NCBI GenBank assembly: GCA_009869945.1
Contig: WIXG01000439.1
Location: 1-56,134, forward strand
Source of the DNA: Mesaphorura yosii
Lineage: Eukaryota; Arthropoda; Collembola; Poduromorpha; Tullbergiidae
Direction: 5' to 3'
DNA length: 56,134 nt
Shown here: one piece after another, positions 35,301-45,913 of the stretch
Layout of the letters: every line of letters begins with the position of its first letter
Numbering within the stretch: position 1 is the first letter of the stretch
The notes under the pieces: generated by a model
What the model was told of the DNA's origin: nothing
The model's input: only the letters and a program-made list of their open reading frames with translations
Databases searched by the model: none
Made by a program: the position numbers and the translations under genes

Positions 35301-38300
35301 AAAATCATCGAAGGAAGAAACGACGCATGCGGAAATGCTCATGAAGTATCAGAATTCGCGTGGCGGTAGGATATTGCTCAAGTCTATCGACAAACCCGAA
35401 AAAGTTGAGTGGGGTAGTCCTATGGATTCGATCAGCGAGGCTCTTACTCTTGAAAAGGCCATGAATGAGGTAGAATCACGTGCTTCGATGGATTAACTTT
35501 CCAATTTGAGCAATTACGTTCAATTAATGATCACTGTTTCAGAGTCTGAAAAATGTTCATGCAATCGCATCCAAACACGAGGACTATCATTTGGAAAATT
35601 TCATGGAAGAATGCTTGGTCGAGCAAGTTTCGGCCATCAAAATGCTTGCAGATTATTTGACCAACTTGAGACGTGTTGGCTCGGGGCTTGGTGAATACAT
35701 ATTTGACAAGGACGAATTTCCCAAGATTTCTGGTAGAAGTGACAAATTGAAATTTTAATTTTGGTGAAAGTGAGCATCGGGTACGACGTTTTCAATATTG
35801 CATCAGGTCGGGTTCAATTATAAAATATGATCGTTTAACTTCGAGATTGTGCAAGAACCAGAATATCCAGTCTGAATAAATGTGTCAAAATTGTCTCATA
35901 CTCAATAATCCACTTTCGATAACCTTTTAGCACTGCCAAGTAACGTTACGGCTTCCTTTCATCGATTATAAGGGCTTAAGTTCAACCGGTTTATTGGCTG
36001 GCTGGATTCTCCACTTAATGGAGATGCACTTAGTTGGTGATCACGTAACGACTCTGCCAACAAATGGTCAACTGTTCTGTACGCTGCTATTTATTTATAG
36101 CTTTTATAACTTCCACACGGCAACATTCAGCTTCGTGACGATCGTAAAATTGTGGTGAAATAGCTAAAAGCTCGATACACACTAACACAAAAAATTGGTA
36201 TCAGTTTTGCATATGCAAACCCATTCGCAAGTGCATTCAGTTTCTATTGCTGGTTTGGGTGGTTTTGCTGGGAATAGAATTTTGGGACAGCCGAAAAAGT
36301 TTTCACGGTTGCATAAGCGTGCATGTACAGAAGCGAAGCAATTTAGCCTACATGAATTCATAATTTCAATGTTAACGGAGAAACCTCTCGCGCTTTTCCT
36401 TCTTTGTGAATTCGAGCACGCAAAAAGCGTTAATTAAGAATGATTCCTTGCTATCGATTTTAGCCAATGCAGTACAGTGTGCAAACTCAAGAGTTCAAGA
36501 ACTCGTGTCACACTGCATCATCTTGCCCAACTATTCTGAGTATCTGAAAATGGAGCACTGCAACTACACATTGCCTAAAGCCTCTGTTAAGCTGAGTAAC
36601 ACGATATGTTTATGTTTATTCGTTTACTTTGGCAAGTACGCCTGAGCGTCTGTCTCAGTCTGTCAAGAGCCCATATCTCAACCTGCCCCACTGCGTCCGA
36701 GATTGCGTGTATCTAATTTTGGTTCGCACAAAGATAGAAAAGAATTTGTGAAGAGTATACATACATTTTGACTTTGGCAGCAAGCCCTCGCTTCACTGCA
36801 ATGCACACGCTCAATAATTTACTGCTTGCAGATGTTATTGTCCTTGACCAATGTTACATACTTTTCAGAGCGTTCTAATTTCCCGCTTTGGATACATAAA
36901 CAATCGAAAAATGGTACACGAATCGAAATTCAAGACAAATGGCCACAGTCTTTAGACTAGCTGGTTCGTCGTGACCTATCCCAATTCCGTTTATAGAAGG
37001 TGATGCTTTCACGTTCAACACTTGCGGGTCTGTATGAACATTTCGCTTTTCTAGTCATAAAGATCAACCAAAGTAAGTCGTTTGAATTTCACAACCTTGA
37101 ATTAAGATCGATTGAGCATCCCCAATAAAAAGAAGATCAAATTCGTATCTAATGAGGAAGTTCTCATTTGGTATGAAGCAAATGAAATGCATCAGTACAA
37201 GTCCGGCATACGCATATCCATGAATGCCAAATAGTATTAAGCGCCCTGCACGAGTTTGTTGGTATGAGCATGGATAATTATGACCGCCAAAGTACTAAGC
37301 ATCGAATCCATAATTTTGTGATGCCCAAAATAGTTTTTCTTGTGCCCTCGCTGAACTCGTGAACATTCAGGGTCACTTGCTCCACAAGATTATGCGTCAA
37401 TTTAAATTCTCCGCAAGCATTGGCATTGACGGCGGTAACTGTAATTTCGGTAATTAGCGTCTCGGCGAATCCGAATTAGCATAGATTTGGTTAATGAGGC
37501 CTGTCAAGAGTAACAACAATAACACTCAAACTGACACCTGGGAAAGCCTTGGTGCATAATTAATTAGGTAATTAACCACTAGGTGAGGAATCCTATTGCA
37601 CGAAAGGCTGCCTTCACTGTACGTATTCAGGAGTTTACACCACGCATCTTCACATGAAATTAGTGGTGGCTCTTTTGCTTCCTCGCTTCGTACAATTGTT
37701 TGTGGGAATTTCATACGCCGTGTTGAAAAGACAATTGTTATTTGGTTCCGGTTCCGGTTCATGTTGGAGGCTATATAATTTCTCCAGCACACATTCTCTC
37801 AGGTATTAATTTTTGCGCTCCGGGTCTAATTAAACATGAGACGTGGAAATTAACACGGGCTTGGTTTCAGTGAGCCTGCAACGTCATAACGAAGCATCAA
37901 TGCGTATTTGAGACCCGAAAATAAGGTTACATTAACCAGGGACGAGACGCAGAATTCATGAAACTTAATTAATTATCACGGGATCATAACCAGAACGAAC
38001 CGATGAGCAAACTACGTGCTTACAAATGCGAAGTCGCCTTGAACGAATCTTAATTTCAAAATGCAGCACGAGACGGGTTACTAATCGAAGGTTGACTGTG
38101 AACAAATGTATATGATGGAGATGATCCTTACCGGCAATTCACTTCGTCTAGCTGATTTTTTTGGCAAAGAACATACGGAAAAATACAACGTCTACATTTG
38201 AGATTGCGTATATATGCAATTGTTCAGGATGATCTCGATCAAATTAGCTAAAGGTTGTTCAAGAACAAATCTGACCATGACAGTGGAAGGCAGAGGTCAA

Positions 38301-38809
38301 TTGCGACGAATATTCAAAGTTGAACATGTGGGTCTGATTTTGTTAAAAAATTGAGACTTAACGAGACAGATTGAGTGATGCGCATCTTGAGAAGCCATGC
38401 AGAGCAGAACTTCTGAATGGAAACATTGCAAGCTCAGTCTATGGAAGGTAGAACTTCTACTGCTGAGTACTTAAAAGCTTTCTGCTTTCCCCTCGCAGCT
38501 AGTAGTGGCCAGTTTGGCATTGCGTTCTCCCAACCTTCACTTAATGATTTGTTTTTCTTATGAGTAACTATTTCAGGCCCCACATCTCAACAAACAGCAA
38601 AATGCAACGGGTAACAGAAAAATTTCCCATACCCATGCGTTCACTCTAAATTATTCCTAATGAATTCAATTTAAAAAAAAAGGCTTACCTCCATCAGCTG
38701 TTGCCAAATGCGTGCCCAGGAGCAGGAAGCACGTTAGTATGAGTACGTGAACCAACGCCAGCGTCGGTGCTCCTGTTCGGTGAAAATCCAGTTGCCTGTT
38801 TGGTATCAT
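32312..38809 (-). CDS. Membrane-anchored alpha-carbonic anhydrase
   Basis: Reversible CO2 hydration at the cell surface or in the secretory path. Exons: 38809-38689 (signal peptide), 33776-33744, 33671-33507, 33432-33288, 33207-33096, 33010-32774, 32698-32312; phases agree and give 399 aa. Zinc ligands are present: H136 and H138 in QMHFHWGS and H161 in MELHMVHF. The gatekeeper E148 is in SEHTVNG, and the active-site Thr region is [28 protein letters not shown] is the usual fold start. After the domain comes a His/Asp-rich stretch ([15 protein letters not shown]) and then a hydrophobic C-terminus ([15 protein letters not shown]) that could be a membrane helix or GPI signal. This is closest to the extracellular CA IV/XII/XIV type. 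Intron 1 is 4.9 kb and contains ferritin on the other strand. Confidence 0.95.
34838..35758 (+). CDS. Ferritin heavy chain, possibly mitochondrial, nested in carbonic anhydrase intron 1
   Basis: Oxidises Fe2+ and stores iron in a 24-mer shell. Exons: 34838-35164, 35245-35469, 35543-35758; phases agree and give 255 aa. The H-type ferroxidase ligands are visible: Glu in HQEL, Tyr in LVYLSM, Glu and His in SKEETTHAE, Glu in LTLEKAMNE and Gln in VEQVSAIK. The ferritin fold begins near residue 76. The 70-odd residues before it are rich in Arg, Ser and Leu and nearly free of acidic residues, which suggests a mitochondrial targeting peptide as in known animal mitochondrial ferritins. An internal Met at 70 ([10 protein letters not shown]) could instead give a cytosolic 186-aa form. 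I saw no CAGTG-type iron-responsive hairpin close upstream. Confidence 0.95.
35876..35881 (+). terminator. Ferritin polyadenylation signal (candidate)
   Basis: AATAAA about 120 nt after the ferritin stop codon, a normal distance for a short 3' untranslated region. Confidence 0.55.
35882..38688. other. Carbonic anhydrase intron 1, upstream part; no further gene seen
   Basis: AT-rich sequence between the nested ferritin gene and the signal-peptide exon. Several short open frames occur (for example around 36195-36645), but none has splice support, composition or similarity that I would trust. Confidence 0.55.
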
Positions 38810-41800
38810 TTTTGATACTTGGACAATATTGTACAGGTACAATCAATTGAGCTATCGTAAATTGCAGCTGAGTAGAACGTGTTCAGTGTGGACGTAGGCA
38901 GGATGACATCCCACAATTAATCCACTCCACCTGGGCATAAAATATCAGTATCAATAAATTCTCAGGCAGTTTACTGATCAGTGGGACAGAATTTTCAATA
39001 TTACACAGAAATCATGGCCCGGTGGCAAAATGTCAAATGTCACAAAAGTAAAAATAAGTTCACATTCCAACCACGTACCTCAACCTGGCTTGAGTTGTGC
39101 TGCCCTGGTCTGAAGGTATGAGACGTGCAAGCACGAGCCAATCTTATTGATCTAGTCTCTTGCGTATCTTCACAGATCAACACCTCGCCACACACTGAGT
39201 CTCGCCGAGACTAGTAGAAACAACTATTTATTGGAGAGAGCCAGATAGGAGCACGGATTGCATTTCACAAGCCACACAAGGGTATGCACTTCTAATGATT
39301 CCTAACAGCTTTTTGATGACGCGACGCATCTTCAAATGCCTGTCTGTGGGACAGTACTCACGAAGTACTCAGAAACGCCTGCTAGTAACAATCTGCAGGC
39401 GTCATTCCCCTGAGATTGGGAAACGAAAGTAAAAATTTCAAGACTAAGTATGTCAATGCGCCTATAAAAATGTGGAACCAAACATGTTAAAAGTTAAAAC
39501 TTTACGAGCACTGTCGGATGACAGCTATCGCTGTGAGTAAAGCATTCAGTATGAAAACGGAATTTTATATGCAGTAGCTTCAGATGAGAAAAGAGAAACT
39601 ATCGCAATTGCAAATCGGCGGGGTTAAACCTCAGACACCTTACGCGTTATCTTGGCCGAAGTTTCAACCCTACAAGTAGTGTAATCAGCGAATTGATTTC
39701 CTGGAAATTCGATGACAGGGAAGCAAATAACAAAAGTGTGAATCAATTTACTACCTTTAAGCCCAATGCCAATGCCACATGTTTTGATGAATTTGATTTC
39801 TAGCATGCATTAATTTCCAGATTCGTGTGCCACGTTGCTATTTATTACCATTCAACTTTGGCTCACGTAAACAATAATGCGGAACGCATAAAGTGTGCCG
39901 CCGCTACCGCGTGAGAGATAAGTGCTTTACGGGTTGCGTGAGATTTGCAGTCATTATTGCCAAACCCCAAGCAAATGGGCAAATGTACTCGCAAATTTTA
40001 TTAAACTTTAAGTGCTAGCAGTGCTCGTGCTTAGCAGGCATATGCATATACTGCTGTTGCTATAATTCATTACCATACTCATTTGCATCGCCATTTTCAT
40101 GCAAATGTGAAAATGGCGAATGACAATACAGAAATACAAGTTTCCGAGTCTTCAAGCAGTCTAATAAACAAATGCTGTCACTATTGCACAGGATTTCTTG
40201 ATTTTCATTACAATTATAAATTGCAGGTCAACATAAAGAAATTCGGGCAAGTTCCTATTCTGCATTCTGCAAATGCTGAATGCAGGAAATTAGGAGGGTC
40301 TTAATTCTAGAACAAGCCTCAAAACGCATTCTAACTTTTGACCGCTCCTGTGGAGATGAAGCAATGTTTCCAGATGTGATGCGAATTCATGTGTGTTTCC
40401 TCCACACGTTGTCTTAATCACAGTAAAGCAACACAATGATTGATGACCTTCATTCTGACACGCCTGACCTATCATGCTGCTCCTTGCACACAATCTCATC
40501 TCCGTGGACGGGTTAGTTATATGATAGGAATAGTTTTTCTCACGCTCTTTGTTTTACGAAACACCGAAGTTGCTTGATAATAGATTATGCGATCACGATT
40601 TGGGACCGGACCTCGGGTTGCATCTTGTGCTCATTTGCGATTGCACGACTTACCTATTTGATTTCTCCGTTAAATATAGCGTCTTTTTTCTTTTACATGA
40701 ATGTACAGGAGACGTATGAGAATTCAACTTCAGCGATGTACACAAGTTCCTACTGTAAACTAGTTCCAGCCACTTCTAAGCAATCTAACCAGACTGAGCC
40801 GATATTTTAACGTACCTCATCACCATTGTAGTGCTAATTGTTTTAAAATCTACATTGCATATATCAGAACCACTTGCCACGTTTCGGAAGGGCGCACTCT
40901 GGACAACCCTCGAAAACTAGGAATCGATTAGTTCAAGCAATGTGTATCCGAATTCTTCGGTTTCTTCGTAAAAAGTCTTATAAATCACATTTTAATGCTG
41001 GCAGAGCTGGCAAACATGCAAACTACTTGGCTGAGTGCTGGAGGTGAACTACCCTGACCCGCGTCCAGTAAGCTATGGCCGACTGAACAGTCAAGGAACT
41101 GCACTTTGAATTGAACTGAACTTTCCATTCAAAGGAATTCTGCTGAGAAATCAAATCCGGGAATTAAACAAATGCTTGCAATTATCTTTGGCGAGCTAGC
41201 ATTATTAGGTTTGGGTAGGTCAAAATGTGTAACTTCATCTGTGCAGGTTGTCAATCATTTGTCCAAACAGCCATGGACCAGCACACTATTATCGCATGAC
41301 ACTGAACAGGTCTCAGGAGATTCTCAGCCAGGCACTAATTAGACTGTCAACATTTATGGTTTTTTATACTTTGTAGTCAGAATCAATTACCAAGTCAGTC
41401 AATCGCCAACACGTCAATCCTCGCCTAGATCGCAGGCTATTTCTGGTACTTTTACACAGTGATCTTTTCCGCACATCAAAAGTTGCCTTCGTCAAGGAGA
41501 AAAATCTGGAAGCATGTTTCATGTCCGGCATATGTCAAACGGAAGGCATGAATGTTAATACATTAAATGCATGAGAATAAACTCATACGCCTACGTTTAC
41601 CTTTACGTCAGAAAAAGCTTTCCGGATTCGGGATGCATTATATGCATTATTCTAAGATGTGGTTTTAAACTGAATTAGTATTAGCAGTTCCTCCCGTGTT
41701 TTGAGTGCTGTAAACCTCATGACAAGAACTTCCAGACATGACGTAAAAACAAGCCCAAAAATATGCCCCTGGGAGTGTCTTCAAAGAGTCTCAAATCTCA

Positions 41801-43768
41801 AAGCTTCTCACAACACACTTAAGTGTGTTACATGAAAGCATGCGCTGAATCGTGCCTAATCATCAGCAAAAGGATTCTGTACTACTACTAATTACATAAA
41901 TTACGTCTTTATGATTGTAAGTAGCTCATTTGGAGACGTGTGTTCGACATGCGAGAGTGTATAGCTGGTGAAGTGGAATGTATTGGACTTTGACCCAGAG
42001 CATCAAAGTGCATCGTATCCGCGTGTCGTCGAATCTGCTAATTGCTGCTGTCAAACATCATGTATCTGTGCAGGATTACAATGCACTACAAAAATCAAAA
42101 CACAAAGTGCGCAACACAATTGCGTGGATGTGTGTATTTGAGCTGTGATTCCTGAGCTGGCTCAAGCGTACGCTCGCTGGATTAATTTAGGAATTGGACA
42201 CGCTCGTTGGAAAGAAGTCCCTTTATAGTCCTTGATTACGCCGCAGATCTTCATTTGGGCAACTCAAACATGATGTTAATCTACGCCTCGTAGAGGTACA
42301 GAGCATTAAGAAAGAATTTAGTTCAATTAATGCGCAATTCGTATTGTTGCACATACCGCATTCAAGTCTTATCACAAGTAAAGATATTTGTTTGCAGTAC
42401 GTAAACAAGACGTGTGGGATTGTGAATTAATCAAAACCTGAAACTTACCACACTTTAATTCACATTTGCCTTGCCGCAGTTTTTGCCTGTCAAGAGGAGC
42501 AGGATTTGAAATGAAAATCTCATTTTTCGTGGACGCCAGCGACGGCGATTGTTGCTGAAATTCTGTACACACTCACAGTCACAAACGAAAACACATCTGA
42601 AATCTCCAATCAAGAACTTATTCCAACCTTATTCCTTGAACTCGAAATTGTTTTAAGCTCAATTGAAATAGGCACTCAGCTCCCTGCTCGTTCGTTGTCG
42701 AAGATGACATTTCACAGGTAACCCACAGCATGACATGCAGACTTTACAGGCATAGACATGACTTTAAATATCAGTTATAACTTTTCGCTGTCGTCGTATT
42801 TGGCATGTCCGACATAGTGGCCATATGAGAGCCACTGCCAGGAGCCGTAATAGAGCATATGCGCTGAATAGTGTATTGTGAATGTCAAAAGGCAAATCGA
42901 ATTTCTAGAAAAATATTGGGAAACGTTTTAGACCCGACGCACGTGTAAATTCACCGTCTTTCGTCGTAAGGAACTATTTCGACTGCATGTGCTACAATTT
43001 ACGACACTTATTTACCGGACAATAAAATTCGCATTGCGCAAGGGAGTCCATGAATAAAGAATGTTAATTATCGAGTGGATGGAAACCTTAACCCCAAAAC
43101 TCGAGCAAGCCTTCTCAGTGAAAGCGTGTTGTGGTGGTCAATTGATTGCTTTCCCAGGGTTTTATACTATTCTCTTTCATTAAAAATGGGCGTTCACCAA
43201 TAGAAGTCCATTATCAATGCATGCCGTTTTTTTTACCTGGTTTAGACTTCAAGAACACGCAAATGGAAACGATTGGCTTGGAGCGCTACCACTCGGTGCA
43301 ATGCGTGACTATAGCGTCTATCATCTATCATTCAATTGATTCAGATTCCGTTCACCTGTGTACCAATTAATTCGTGGGCACCATTTTAATTAACTACCAT
43401 CCTGGGAACTCGCTGTTGCAGATTGATTGGAAAGATAGCCTTTGGCTACATTGAAGAAGCGTCTGTTTTCGTAACCTCACTTTGGACTATGAACCAGTGC
43501 TGCTTTGTAATTCAAATGCAGATAGCAAAGTCTACAAACGTTGTATGCGGATGTTTATAATAATTAGAATGGATTTTAATAACGAAGAAACTGAAACTGG
43601 CTCTAACCTAGATGCCCAGAGAATTGATTCCTGTGAAGAGAGCCTAGCTTTGTGTTTTCAAACTGAAATCAGCAGTGCCAACATGCAATGACAGTGCTGT
43701 ACAGACTAACAAGAACATGATAACGTATTCTCAATTCACATTAATCCGTTTGCGGTTACTCTATTTAG
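38810..43768. other. Gene desert of about 5 kb between carbonic anhydrase and murF
   Basis: No recognised coding region, RNA gene or strong repeat. It contains the carbonic anhydrase promoter and whatever lies upstream of murF. Open frames of 60-80 codons on both strands look like chance. Confidence 0.5.
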
Positions 43769-43775
43769 TATAAAA
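43769..43775 (+). promoter_or_regulatory. TATA box upstream of murF
   Basis: TATAAAA 51 bp before the first ATG of the murF frame. A start about 25-30 nt downstream would leave a leader of roughly 20-30 nt. This looks like a eukaryotic core promoter; I saw no convincing Shine-Dalgarno motif before the ATG. Confidence 0.5.
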
Positions 43776-43826
43776 GTGGCTTCGCATCTGCTCGCTTCTA
43801 AATCCAAACTACGTCGAGTTATTGAA

Positions 43827-45359
43827 ATGCCTACGCTTACTAGTTCAGGTGATGAACCCTGCAAACCTCAGTGGGGAAGTCAACAAATTTTGGAATTGAC
43901 AAACGGCCATGCAATAGTTGCTCTTGGAAATTGGGTTGCAACCAGAGCCATGGTTTACTCCTTCAAAGTGAAGCCAGGAGATTTGTTCGTTCTTCTCTTT
44001 CATCACAAGACTCGTTGGGATTTTGTGCAAGAAGCATTCAAGCGCGGAGCGGTTGGGGCCTTGCTGACACGTCCATCGAATTACCAAAACGTGATTGCAG
44101 CTTTGTCGAAAATCGAGCTCAGTAAATGTATTTTCGTCGAAAACAGTCACGCAGCACTGACGGAACTTGGGAAGCACGCGTCCCAGTCGAATTCGTCTTG
44201 CTTGAAGATCGCCATCACAGGCAGTGTGGGCAAAACGAGTACGAAGGAAGGACTGGCTCAGATTTTATCCGAAATCACCCGCAGACAAAACAAGACCGTT
44301 TACTACAATTATCTGAACGAGAACAACGAACTCGGTGTTGGTATATCTCTTGTCTCAATGCCGAAGACCGGATCGGTCGACTACGGAATTTTTGAACTGG
44401 GAATGTCAAATCTAGGCGAAATACGAATGCTTGTGAATATGGTGCGGCCATCAATTGTGATTATCACAAATATTGGCGAATCTCATTTGGAAGCATTTCG
44501 CTGCACAGAGGAAATTGCTGACGCGAAATGTGAAATATTTGAGACCAATTTGGATTCTGACGGCAAGTTGAGAAACATCGTCGCTGTGCTGAATCGGGAC
44601 AACAAACATTACGCACGCATCCTAAATCATGCAACGAAAAACAAAATCACTCAAATTGTAACATTCGGGGAACATTCAGACTCCACTATCCAGTTGCTCC
44701 GTTGCAAAATGGACTCGCAGGGCACCAAAGTCACCATCAAGTACCGTGGTCAATTGTATGATTACCGCGTGGGACAACCAGGCAAAGGTTGGGTTTGGAA
44801 CTCAATGGCCATACTTGCAGCAGTAAGTTGTCTTTGTCCAGACAAAATTCAAGAAGCTGTTCAAGAGTTCAAGCACTTGAAGAGTGTAACTGGAAGAGGA
44901 ACCACTTACACGGTGCAAGTACCCTGTGCTGCCTCCGCGCAAATTACAGTCATCGACGATAGTTACAACGCAAGCCCAACATCGATGCAGTTCGGCCTGG
45001 AAAGGATTGGTCTCATGAATCCTCCCGGCTCAGGGAGGAAAATCGCTGTATTGGGGGACATGGTTGGACTCGGCTCACAAAATGAAGCTCAGTATCATCT
45101 AAGCCTGAAACCAATCTTGGAATCAAATCAAATTGACTTGGTATTTGTCTGTGGGCAGCTAATGAACCGATTGTATGAAACTTTGGACAAGAGATTGCAA
45201 GCTGGAAACGCTGCCAAAGATTCTACAGAACTGATTCCGAAACTGATGGATGCCATTCAGCATGGAGACATAATCTATATTAAGGGATCGCGACGCATGC
45301 GGATGGATTTAATTGTAAAGGCATTTGTGAGCGAATTAAGTTCAGGCGAGCCGCACTGA
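43827..45359 (+). CDS. murF: MurF-type UDP-MurNAc-tripeptide:D-Ala-D-Ala ligase, bacterial origin
   Basis: In bacteria MurF uses ATP to join D-Ala-D-Ala to UDP-MurNAc-tripeptide, the last cytoplasmic step of the peptidoglycan precursor. One intronless frame gives 510 aa from the first ATG (typical MurF about 450-480). Visible motifs: P-loop TGSVGKTS (131-138), ENNELGVG (165-172), SHLEAF (219-224), IADAKCEIF with the Lys that is carbamylated in Mur ligases (K234), DDSYNASPTS (377-386), LGDMVGLG (409-416) and KGSRRMRMD (486-494). All three Mur-ligase domains are present and no stop interrupts them. MVRPSIVIIT and VLNRDN resemble alphaproteobacterial MurF by eye. The neighbours are spliced animal genes and base composition matches the window, so I infer an old, functional horizontal transfer. 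The frame extends 17 codons upstream to a GTG, but that is unlikely to be used in a eukaryote. Confidence 0.95.
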   Translation: MPTLTSSGDEPCKPQWGSQQILELTNGHAIVALGNWVATRAMVYSFKVKPGDLFVLLFHHKTRWDFVQEAFKRGAVGALLTRPSNYQNVIAALSKIELSKCIFVENSHAALTELGKHASQSNSSCLKIAITGSVGKTSTKEGLAQILSEITRRQNKTVYYNYLNENNELGVGISLVSMPKTGSVDYGIFELGMSNLGEIRMLVNMVRPSIVIITNIGESHLEAFRCTEEIADAKCEIFETNLDSDGKLRNIVAVLNRDNKHYARILNHATKNKITQIVTFGEHSDSTIQLLRCKMDSQGTKVTIKYRGQLYDYRVGQPGKGWVWNSMAILAAVSCLCPDKIQEAVQEFKHLKSVTGRGTTYTVQVPCAASAQITVIDDSYNASPTSMQFGLERIGLMNPPGSGRKIAVLGDMVGLGSQNEAQYHLSLKPILESNQIDLVFVCGQLMNRLYETLDKRLQAGNAAKDSTELIPKLMDAIQHGDIIYIKGSRRMRMDLIVKAFVSELSSGEPH

Positions 45360-45913
45360 CCAGTCGCAATTGTGGACCTTATTACGAATTGATTAATTAA
45401 CAAACAAGGAAGACTGTTTTGGTTTTGAGCATTCCACGTAGCACATTTGCACTGCGAATTAAACTTGAGAAGAATTTTTTAAAACTTGAACCTCACACAG
45501 AGGGTCACACACTGTTGTTGACATTTGCGATTCGCAGTAATTAATACAGAACGCAGAACGCCAGTACCCGCACGGCCACACGTAATAAGAAACAGGTTTT
45601 GAATTCATTCTTCTCTTGCTTGCATCGCAGCGGCTGCAAATGGGACTGGTGGCAATTTAAATCTGTCTCGTATACAGTTCGTGCGCGTTAAACAGTGGAA
45701 GCGGAATTGTTATGTCATAATCGTTATCTTTATAATGGGAACTTTAACGCTGATATTGATTTGATGGTCAATATCTTATGAGATTATAAGATAACATAAA
45801 TTCGCCAGCTTGCTATTGTGCAACGTATATTCTATTCTGAAGCGTGGATTCTCTTTGCATAAATGCGGTCATCTGTAAGTGCCATATTATCAGGAACTGC
45901 TCCTGAGCAAAGT
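45360..45913. other. Intergenic between murF and TRAPPC9
   Basis: About 550 bp holding the murF 3' end and the TRAPPC9 promoter and 5' leader. I found no canonical AATAAA soon after murF and no coding sequence. Confidence 0.6.

Noticed and set aside
36195..36645. Two 80-codon plus-strand frames in carbonic anhydrase intron 1
   Set aside because: No similarity, no splice partners and ordinary AT-rich composition.
42223..42572. Minus-strand frames with a hydrophobic start
   Set aside because: The apparent leader runs into a stop after about 20 codons and no second exon with matching phase was found.
43776..43826. 17-codon upstream extension of murF to a GTG
   Set aside because: GTG starts are not normally used by eukaryotes, and it begins directly after the TATA box. 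The ATG at 43827 is preferred.
43827..45359. murF as bacterial contamination
   Set aside because: Flanking genes are spliced animal genes on the same sequence, base composition matches the window and no other bacterial gene is adjacent. An assembly chimera cannot be fully excluded without reads.
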